DNA from: Dorea sp.
GTDB lineage: Bacteria; Bacillota; Clostridia; Lachnospirales; Lachnospiraceae
Length of the DNA: 40,764 nt
Assembly: GCA_022769185.1 (NCBI GenBank)
Contig: JALEKG010000050.1
Location: forward strand, 1-40,764
Reading direction: 5' to 3'
Made by a program: the position numbers and the translations under genes. Below are positions 35,123 through 40,764 of this stretch, piece after piece. The stretch's first letter is position 1. Each line of letters begins with the position of its first letter. Under the pieces are notes generated by a model. It saw nothing but the letters and a program-made list of their open reading frames with translations, did no database searches and had not been told where the DNA came from.

Positions 35123-35383
35123 TATCCGCGGTTCCACTCTTATGAAAGAATCTTTTCTGTATTGTCTGTACAGACAATTGAAAACATCCTACACTTGATA
35201 CACGTAACGTGTGTAATCCCGTATCCGGCTATTGACCTTTCTTATCTTCAACGCTTTCTCACCGGATCGACTCCCGGACGCACTTCACAGTTACTTTACT
35301 TAAAACTGCTTTCAGCCGGTGACAGTTTTTCTCTTTCAGCTCCGCAATCTGCTACTCTTTCCGTTCTATGTCTTTGCCATATT
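35084..35383 (-). promoter_or_regulatory. T-box leader, Cys specifier (UGC)
   Basis: The element AGAGTGGAACCGCGG lies at 35140-35126. The specifier region reads GTGAAG-TGC-G, with TGC at 35282-35280, a Cys codon. The bulge UGGA calls for U73, as tRNA-Cys has. Uncharged tRNA-Cys should raise both cysteine synthesis (cysE) and charging (cysS), and through them mrnC-rlmB-sigH. Confidence 0.88.
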
Positions 35384-35389
35384 GATTAT

Positions 35390-35418
35390 ATATTATGCGA
35401 AAACATAGACTTTGTCAA
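35390..35418 (-). promoter_or_regulatory. Promoter of the cysE-cysS operon
   Basis: TTGACA (35418-35413), a 17-base spacer and TAATAT (35395-35390) just upstream of the Cys T-box. Confidence 0.65.
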
Positions 35419-35457
35419 CCCATTTCTCAACTGTTCACTCCTCGAATCTTTGTCTTT

Positions 35458-37554
35458 CTATTTCCACCGGATCTCTGCTTTGAACAGATCTGCCTCGGTC
35501 TCTATCTTGAAAGTTCCTTTCTGAAGTTCTACAAAACTCTTCACAATGGCAAGGCCAAGACCTGATCCTTCGGTATTTCTCGCCGCATCTCCACGTACAA
35601 ATCGTTCCGTAATCTCTTCCGGATCAAAATTCAGTTCTTCTGCCGAAATATTCTTCATCCGAACAACTGCTTCTTCCCCTTCCCGACAGATTTCTACATA
35701 TACTCTGGTGTGCGGAAGAGCATATTTGGCAATATTTCCCAGAAGATTTTCAAAAATGCGATAGGTTTTCTGACTATCCAGACGTACCATGATCTTTTCC
35801 GGCGAATAATTACACTTGAACTCCAGATCCTCTGCCAGAATTTTATCTTCCATTTCCAGTTTGACCTGCTTAAAAAGATTGACAATATCTATATCTGTAA
35901 GGTTCAATGTAACGTTACGGCTGCTTGCTTTACTGACTTCAAACAGATCTTCAATCAGTACTTTCAGGCGCATGGATTTCCGATCCAGTACATCAATATA
36001 TTCTTTCTGTCTTTCAGGATCTTTTTCTTCTTTCAACAGATTCACATAAGTAATGATCGCAGTCAGCGGTGTCTTTAAATCATGCGAAACATTCGTAATC
36101 AGCTCCGTCTTCATGCGCTGGCTCTTTACTTCTTCCTCAACTGCCTTTTTAAAACCAGACTGAATTTTTTCAATTTCTGTCTTAAACGGAGCAAATACTC
36201 CCAGATCTTCTGTAATTTCAACGTCCAGATTGCCTTTTGCGAGTTCCCCCGTTACTTTTAAAAGCACAGCATATTTTTCCTGAAGGTCATTGTAAAACTT
36301 CCTGAGTATAAAGAATAAGATCACAGAATAGACGATCAGAGCCATAATTCCAAATACCCACAAAACACAGATTGCAGCAAGAATAATAAAATTGCATAAT
36401 ACAATCTTCAGGATTGCCTGATTACTTTTCTGGCTGAAATCAATATGCATCAGGGAATCATATATTTTGCGAATCCATTTTTTTACTTTTTCCACGAAAA
36501 ACTTCCATGCTTTCTTCATGTATTTCCAACAATGCAAAATCAGTGTTCTCTCTTTTACATATCTCCGAATCCCTAAAGAATATATCTGACGCACACATAC
36601 CGCCGCCCAATATACCACTGCAAATACCAAAGCCCAGATTACAAAATCCAGCAAATCTGCGTATCCCTCTTTTCTCTGAAGCATCCATCCACACTGATCG
36701 AATACCACAGCTACCACTGAACAGAATACAATGGCTACCACTTCAAATGGAGTCTGGAAGATTTTTTCGTTTCCGGTATGAAGGGAGGAAAAAGATGGGT
36801 AAAGCATTGCCAGAACTGCTATTACTGCCATAATTACCATAATTGTATAATTCATCAGATTTGGTGCACCAACCCCAATATAACACCATTCACTCAGATA
36901 AGTCTGTACGTTTTCTTCCGTCATAGCAAACAGATACGTCCGGTTCTTCGGCGTTTCCAACGAAAAATCTTCCGTCGTCACCTCACTGTCCCCATAATAT
37001 TCTTCATAAGATTCACTGTTCCATTCCGCATGATTCTCCTCAAAATGATTCAGGATCTCTCTGAGCACAGTCGTCTGCTCTTCCCGGTAATCACTTTTCT
37101 TGATTGTAACACTCGGAGTCCCATTTTCATCGTAGGCAACCACCATTCCAATCGCATAATTGTCCATATGATTCTCAGACAATACACCACCCGATTCAAC
37201 TGCACTTTTCGCGATGATCTTTCCATCTTCGTCTTTCACCTGATAATCCAGATACGGATAAAACCCATCAAATTCATACTTTTCATCTGGCACATAAACT
37301 TCCAGCCATTCTTTCATCCGTTCAGAATCTGCCCCTTTTCTTTCCGTATTGTAGAGGAAATAAGAAGCTTCAATAAACTGTTCCAGAAACGTCTGGGACG
37401 TCTCCGCAGATCTTCCGGCCTGCTGTGCCATATTCTCTTCTTCCCGGTACCAACGCGGATACCCGGACATCGTTATCAATGTTGCAGCTATCACTGTAAC
37501 TACGATCAATACAACCGCTAATTTATGCCTGTTTTTCAATTTTGTATCCAACAC
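35458..37554 (-). CDS. Sensor histidine kinase with multi-helix membrane region
   Basis: A 698-residue kinase. TM1 (about 11-29), an extracytoplasmic domain of about 200 residues (30-232), then four further membrane segments (235-253, 269-287, 301-320, 382-417, the last long enough to span twice), a HAMP-like linker (about 425-475), HisKA with His491 (NVSHDLKTPLTAI) and the ATPase domain with N603/N607 (FENLLGNIAKYA) and GSGLGLAI (663-670). The large loop 321-380 is very basic (WKYMKKAWKFFVEKVKKWIRK). GTG at 37554 follows AAGGTGG; it overlaps the regulator gene by 32 bases. The input signal is not recognisable. Confidence 0.88.
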   Translation of the reverse strand: MLDTKLKNRHKLAVVLIVVTVIAATLITMSGYPRWYREEENMAQQAGRSAETSQTFLEQFIEASYFLYNTERKGADSERMKEWLEVYVPDEKYEFDGFYPYLDYQVKDEDGKIIAKSAVESGGVLSENHMDNYAIGMVVAYDENGTPSVTIKKSDYREEQTTVLREILNHFEENHAEWNSESYEEYYGDSEVTTEDFSLETPKNRTYLFAMTEENVQTYLSEWCYIGVGAPNLMNYTIMVIMAVIAVLAMLYPSFSSLHTGNEKIFQTPFEVVAIVFCSVVAVVFDQCGWMLQRKEGYADLLDFVIWALVFAVVYWAAVCVRQIYSLGIRRYVKERTLILHCWKYMKKAWKFFVEKVKKWIRKIYDSLMHIDFSQKSNQAILKIVLCNFIILAAICVLWVFGIMALIVYSVILFFILRKFYNDLQEKYAVLLKVTGELAKGNLDVEITEDLGVFAPFKTEIEKIQSGFKKAVEEEVKSQRMKTELITNVSHDLKTPLTAIITYVNLLKEEKDPERQKEYIDVLDRKSMRLKVLIEDLFEVSKASSRNVTLNLTDIDIVNLFKQVKLEMEDKILAEDLEFKCNYSPEKIMVRLDSQKTYRIFENLLGNIAKYALPHTRVYVEICREGEEAVVRMKNISAEELNFDPEEITERFVRGDAARNTEGSGLGLAIVKSFVELQKGTFKIETEADLFKAEIRWK

Positions 37555-38230
37555 CCCACACCACCTTCAAATATTTTGGTTCTTTCGGATTAATTTCTAT
37601 CTTTTCTCTGATTTTTCTCACGTGTACCATGACTGTATCCGTATTGATCGCCCGTTCATTCCACACACGTTCATAGATTTCATCCGCAGAATATATCCTT
37701 CCCGGATTCTTCACCAACAGCAGGAGAATCTTATATTCTGTCGGAGTCAGCTTCACCAGTTCTCCATCTACCGTCACTTCTACAGTATCTTCATTAATTT
37801 CAAGCCCACCTATCGTGTGAATATGCTCTTCTTTCTCATGGCGGTCCAGTTTTTCCATAAATCTGCGATATCTTCGCAACTGGGAATTGACTCTGGCAAG
37901 AAGTTCCATCGGGGTAAAGGGTTTTGTCACATAGTCATCTGCCCCCATATTTAAGCCCATGATCTTATCTACTTCTTCTGATTTTGCCGACAGAAATATG
38001 ACTGGAAAATCATATTTTTCCCGAAGTTTAATCGTCATCTGAATTCCATCCATCCGTGGCATCATCACATCCACAATTGCCAGATGAATCTCCTCTTTTT
38101 CGATGACTTTAAGCCCCTCTACTCCATCTGCCGCCTGGTACACCTGATACCCCTGACTTTTTAAATATATTTCCACGCCCTCGCGTATCTCCTTGTCGTC
38201 TTCCACGACCAACACATGATTCATTTCCAC
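37523..38230 (-). CDS. Response regulator, OmpR family
   Basis: Partner of the kinase. Receiver domain (about 5-120) with the acidic pair VVEDD, phospho-acceptor Asp54 (AIVDVMMPRMDG), Ser/Thr and Lys (FLSAKS, DYVTKPF); then a winged-helix OmpR/PhoB DNA-binding domain (LTPTEYKILLLLVKNPGRIYS; TVMVHVRKIREKI; VVWGVGYKIE). A GTG at 38230 has AAGGA ten bases upstream; an ATG two codons further on is the alternative. Promoter TATAAT at 38305-38300 lacks a good -35, which suggests activator-dependent or autogenous control. Confidence 0.92.
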   Translation of the reverse strand: MEMNHVLVVEDDKEIREGVEIYLKSQGYQVYQAADGVEGLKVIEKEEIHLAIVDVMMPRMDGIQMTIKLREKYDFPVIFLSAKSEEVDKIMGLNMGADDYVTKPFTPMELLARVNSQLRRYRRFMEKLDRHEKEEHIHTIGGLEINEDTVEVTVDGELVKLTPTEYKILLLLVKNPGRIYSADEIYERVWNERAINTDTVMVHVRKIREKIEINPKEPKYLKVVWGVGYKIEKQA

Positions 38231-38499
38231 TTTTCGTCATTCCTTTCCTTCTCCCTGAATCAGGATTGTTCTCTGCAAACAGGTCTTTCTCTTGCAACTA
38301 TTATACTATATCCCGATTCTTCTGGATACATCTTGATTTTTGTCGGATACTGACGAGAAACTTTTTTCCCGCAGGTTTTATATTCATATAAATTCACACT
38401 CCTTTCATCTTGATAACAAAAGAATAGATTAAATTTCTTAAGAGTAAAGACAGGAAAATCGAAAAATATTCTAAAGATGATCGTTTTCATTTATTAAAA
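38231..38499. other. Intergenic region upstream of the two-component genes
   Basis: About 270 bases separate the regulator gene from the terminator of the ispF transcript. It holds a perfect TATAAT (minus strand 38305-38300) without a matching -35. Frames of 76 codons (38260-38490) and 28 codons (starting after AAAGGAGTG) occur, but neither looks like a protein I recognise. The stretch is otherwise A/T-rich and unassigned. Confidence 0.4.
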
Positions 38500-38547
38500 A
38501 AAAAGATGCGAAAATCCATTTTACAGTCTGAATCTTCACATCTCTCT
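38500..38547 (-). terminator. Terminator after the Eis-like gene
   Basis: AGATGTGAAGAT pairs with ATTTTCGCATCT (12 bp with two G-U pairs) around a 16-base loop and is followed by nine Ts on the minus strand. Confidence 0.85.
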
Positions 38548-38564
38548 TCTATGATTCTGAAATT

Positions 38565-39566
38565 TTAAACCACTTCGTTCAAGTATATTTTTGACAGTGG
38601 TATCATTTTTTTCATTTCTTCTTTCATTCGGTCAGACATGGTCACCCCGTCTTCTTCACAGATCTCTTCTATCGTCTTGGCTCCAAATAACAGACTTGCA
38701 AGTGCTGCTACTGTTATGGTTCCTTCACTGTTTTCCCGTTTTCCATCCATCAACATAACTCCTGAAAATTCTGTACCGGTAATCATAACACACCGATTAT
38801 TTTCTTCGATGAGTGGATCCGTAATCTGAAAGCAGGTTCCCATAAATTCTTTGAGCCGCATAGACATCAGCATTCTTCTGACATCAACAATCCGGATCAT
38901 AATCTTAGGCTTTTCTTCTCCTGCCTCTTCCCCTGTATCAATACGGATATCCTGGATTTCTCCTTCCTTTCGGAATAATTTCAGACACCCTCCGTCACTT
39001 GCATATTCTTTCATCAGTCTCTGATAGTAGGCTGCATCTCTCATGGCATAGACCTGATAATTGTCTGAAAGGTACTTCGAAGCATACGCCGCAATCTCCT
39101 CGCAATCATTCTCCGAAGCGGTGGTCACCAGAATTCCCTTCTCCTGCTTCTCTGCCTCGTAATAAAATGATCTTTCCTGTTCATAAACGGTTCGGAAATC
39201 AAATGGAAGATAGATGCTTTCAGAAGCAGGCATCAGAAAAGTAAATGTCTCTCCGTTATGGTACATTTCATTCAGTGATTTTTTTAAAAGTGCTGCCATA
39301 TAACCGCGTTTCCGATATGGTTCTTGCGTTGCAACTGCAACAATATAATTTGCATCCTTCTCAATTCCATTTACCAGAAGCTTATATGGATTCAGATGCA
39401 GCATTGCACGGATCTCACCGTCTTCCTCAATCACATAAATCTGGTTATCCTTTGTTTTCTCTGTATAATAATAATCCACAAAACTTTGGCCGTCCTCAGA
39501 GAATACTTCTTCATACAATGCCCTGGAAGCTCCTTTTTCTTCTGATCCCAAGATCCTTAATTTCAT
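38565..39566 (-). CDS. Eis-like GNAT acetyltransferase with SCP2-like tail
   Basis: A 333-residue protein with an N-terminal GNAT domain (acetyl-CoA loop AVATQEPYRKRGYMAALLKKSL, residues about 75-95), a middle domain (KKSLNEMYHNGETFTFLMPASESIYLPFDF) and a C-terminal SCP2-like segment (GTITVAALASLLFGAKTIEEICEE). This three-part layout is that of Eis-family acetyltransferases, which modify amines of diverse acceptors. The substrate is unknown. It is 46 bases after ispF with AGGGG before the ATG, in the same transcript. Confidence 0.87.
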   Translation of the reverse strand: MKLRILGSEEKGASRALYEEVFSEDGQSFVDYYYTEKTKDNQIYVIEEDGEIRAMLHLNPYKLLVNGIEKDANYIVAVATQEPYRKRGYMAALLKKSLNEMYHNGETFTFLMPASESIYLPFDFRTVYEQERSFYYEAEKQEKGILVTTASENDCEEIAAYASKYLSDNYQVYAMRDAAYYQRLMKEYASDGGCLKLFRKEGEIQDIRIDTGEEAGEEKPKIMIRIVDVRRMLMSMRLKEFMGTCFQITDPLIEENNRCVMITGTEFSGVMLMDGKRENSEGTITVAALASLLFGAKTIEEICEEDGVTMSDRMKEEMKKMIPLSKIYLNEVV

Positions 39567-39612
39567 AGTATTTGTTCCCCTGTTCCAACATTTCTATTTG
39601 CAAAAATAAATA

Positions 39613-40161
39613 TTATTGATTTTTCGGACATCCTCCACATCCGGCACATCCTTCTTCAAAAGGACCTGCTTTATAACTGTAATTTGCAATCGTTTCCAGA
39701 CTCGCAATCGCCTGTGCAGAGATCCCTTCGCCTGTTCCGGTAAACCCCAGCCCTTCTTCTGTTGTTGCCTTTATATTAATCTGGTCAACCTCAATATGAA
39801 GGGCCTGTGCAACATTTTCCCTCATCGTCTGAATGTGCGGTGCCATCTTTGGGCGTTGGGCAATGATCGTTGCATCAATATTTCCGATCACGTACAGTTT
39901 CTCATCGATCAGCTTTCCGACATGCTCTAATAACTTTATACTGGAAATTCCTTTATACTGAGGATCAGAGTCCGGAAAATGCTTTCCGATATCACCAAGC
40001 GCGGCCGCTCCCAGAAGTGCATCCATGATTGCATGGAGAAGCACATCTGCGTCGGAATGCCCGAGAAGGCCTTTTTCATATGGGATCTTCACTCCGCCAA
40101 GTATCAGATCTCGGTCCTCTACTAATCTGTGAACATCATATCCCATTCCTACTCTCATCAT
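39613..40161 (-). CDS. ispF: 2-C-methyl-D-erythritol 2,4-cyclodiphosphate synthase with Cys-rich tail
   Basis: MEP-pathway enzyme that cyclises CDP-ME-2-phosphate, releasing CMP, on the way to isoprenoids. The metal-binding residues Asp9, His11 (YDVHRL) and His43 ([13 protein letters not shown]) and the GHSDADV and [10 protein letters not shown] segments are present. The normal domain ends near residue 160; a 20-residue extra tail ends [12 protein letters not shown] with Cys172, Cys175 and Cys178, an unusual addition. AAGGAGGAACAG precedes two adjacent ATGs (40161 and 40158), either of which may start. It overlaps the upstream small membrane-protein gene by 26 bases. Confidence 0.96.
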   Translation of the reverse strand: MMRVGMGYDVHRLVEDRDLILGGVKIPYEKGLLGHSDADVLLHAIMDALLGAAALGDIGKHFPDSDPQYKGISSIKLLEHVGKLIDEKLYVIGNIDATIIAQRPKMAPHIQTMRENVAQALHIEVDQINIKATTEEGLGFTGTGEGISAQAIASLETIANYSYKAGPFEEGCAGCGGCPKNQ

Positions 40162-40465
40162 CTGTTCCTCCTTTTTCCGGGTTCTGTTCTACCTCTTCTA
40201 ACTCTTTTACTTTCGTTTTATCCTCCGGCTCATCGTCTGAAATCTGCCCAATGATACTGTTATCTTCATATTCTTTTCTCTGAAGCTTAATTGCCGATTT
40301 TCCAAGCAAAAAGATGCCAATTACCAGAAACGCCAGTCCTGCCAGCGCAAATATTATATAATTATCCGGTCGTTCTTTCACTGCATCCATCAGAAGTTTA
40401 CCTCCCAGATAACTCAAATAACCACCTGCCAGAACCCGAATCATCAACTGACTTTTTGTTACCAT
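40136..40465 (-). CDS. Small membrane protein of unknown function
   Basis: A 109-residue protein with two hydrophobic helices (about 7-25 and 34-54) and an acidic/lysine-rich C-terminal tail ([33 protein letters not shown]). ATG at 40465 follows AAAGGAGG; an upstream in-frame TTG is rejected. No family recognised. It overlaps ispF by 26 bases, so the two are coupled, but no functional link is implied. Confidence 0.75.
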   Translation of the reverse strand: MVTKSQLMIRVLAGGYLSYLGGKLLMDAVKERPDNYIIFALAGLAFLVIGIFLLGKSAIKLQRKEYEDNSIIGQISDDEPEDKTKVKELEEVEQNPEKGGTDDESRNGI

Positions 40466-40531
40466 ATAGAATCCTCCTTTAATGTATATTTCATACATCC
40501 CGTGCATGACTTTTCTTTTCATATGTCTTGT

Positions 40532-40560
40532 ATTATAAATGATTTGGAAGTTTTTGTATA
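40532..40560 (-). promoter_or_regulatory. Promoter of the small-membrane-protein/ispF/Eis-like unit
   Basis: TATACA (40560-40555), a 17-base spacer and a perfect TATAAT (40537-40532) on the minus strand, about 70 bases before the first start codon. Confidence 0.6.
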
Positions 40561-40585
40561 GAGATGAGTTATACTGCTGGCGAAA

Positions 40586-40621
40586 AAACAAAAAAAGAAA
40601 CAGATTAACCTGTTTCTTAAT
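40586..40621 (-). terminator. Terminator reading from the right
   Basis: AAGAAACAG pairs with CTGTTTCTT around GTTAAT and is followed by seven Ts on the minus strand. It lies downstream of a tRNA-3'-end-like stretch (40622-40645). Confidence 0.8.
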
Positions 40622-40689
40622 GTGAGTAGCGGGAATCCGATACCTATTGTATGTACTGAAAGAATTATGAAAATCTCATAAATCAATAA

Positions 40690-40717
40690 GCTCCGGAGTT
40701 TTTACGCCCCGGAGCCT
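40690..40717. terminator. Hairpin near the end of the window
   Basis: GCTCCGG (40690-40696) pairs with CCGGAGC (40709-40715), with CTTTTCTTATT following on the plus strand. It probably ends the transcript whose last codons lie at 40722-40764 on the minus strand, although the U-run on that strand is poor. Confidence 0.5.
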
Positions 40718-40721
40718 TTTC

Positions 40722-40764
40722 TTATTCAATCACAATCTGAATCGCCTGGATACCAAGAGATAAT
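40722..40764 (-). CDS. C-terminal fragment of an unidentified gene
   Basis: The minus strand from the window edge reads LSLGIQAIQIVIE and then TAA (40724-40722), followed by a hairpin. Only 13 residues are available; too few to name a family. Confidence 0.35.
   Translation of the reverse strand, partial: LSLGIQAIQIVIE

Noticed and set aside
38260-38490. A 76-codon minus-strand frame before the response regulator
   Set aside because: No good ribosome binding site, composition not protein-like, and it contains the probable promoter of the two-component genes.
1-40764. CRISPR arrays, insertion sequences or toxin-antitoxin pairs
   Set aside because: No regularly spaced direct repeats, transposase-like proteins or paired small toxin/antitoxin genes were seen.

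Overview
The window looks like a chromosomal segment of a spore-forming Firmicute of the Lachnospiraceae type (Clostridium cluster XIVa, Dorea/Mediterraneibacter-like). The evidence is low GC, strong AGGAGG ribosome binding sites, TTGACA/TATAAT promoters, three T-box leaders, a SigH-type sigma factor inside the Firmicute cysE-cysS-mrnC-rlmB-sigH cluster, and a GerA/SpoVAF spore-germination protein. The genus is an inference. I see no prophage, IS element or CRISPR array; almost all of the window is core genome, and most genes lie on the minus strand.

Layout, left to right. 43-1381: the translation operon infC-rpmI-rplT, with its promoter, an attenuator leader and an AUU start for IF3. 1438-5302: dut with its own promoter, then a tryptophan-type ABC transporter (trpX-trpY-trpZ) under a T-box with a UGG (Trp) specifier. 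5459-6817: a plus-strand Na+-coupled amino-acid symporter. 6878-9379: MATE pump, DegV protein and a decayed B3/4-domain gene. 9389-13337: an orphan GerA-type germination protein, an AGCS Na+/alanine symporter, and a tyrosine-recombinase-fold protein that lacks most catalytic residues, with an unusual palindrome at its promoter. 13345-16283: an AI-2E-family permease with homoserine O-acetyltransferase, and a cysteine-rich DUF1540 protein behind a sigma-G-like promoter. 16304-18619: thrS with a Thr (ACC) T-box. 18637-20310: YdcF and SEC-C proteins and small proteins, one missed by length-limited gene finding. 20455-25185: purA, cardiolipin synthase, and a second AGCS symporter whose leader is almost entirely a terminator hairpin. 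25271-28788: a small acidic membrane protein, a MocR regulator and glnS. 28786-31059: a Nudix hydrolase, a second MATE pump and tRNA-Thr(GGU). 31090-35418: cysE-cysS-mrnC-rlmB-sigH under a Cys (UGC) T-box. 35458-38305: a two-component system. 38500-40560: a small membrane protein, ispF with a Cys-rich tail, and an Eis-like GNAT protein.

Functional themes. Amino-acid supply is sensed by RNA at three places (Trp uptake, Thr charging, Cys synthesis and charging). In the Thr case the window also carries the matching tRNA: its GGU anticodon fits the ACC specifier, and its U73 discriminator fits the UGGA T-box bulge. Four secondary or ABC amino-acid transporters (NSS, two AGCS, Trp ABC) and the MetA enzyme support an amino-acid-oriented metabolism.

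Nothing here is a clear-cut new multi-gene system. The most interesting leads are the catalytically degenerate recombinase with its recombination-site-like palindrome, the minimal attenuator of the second AGCS gene, the sigma-G-like promoter before DUF1540, and the hidden 54-codon gene. All calls were made by reading the sequence; no database search or folding program was run.
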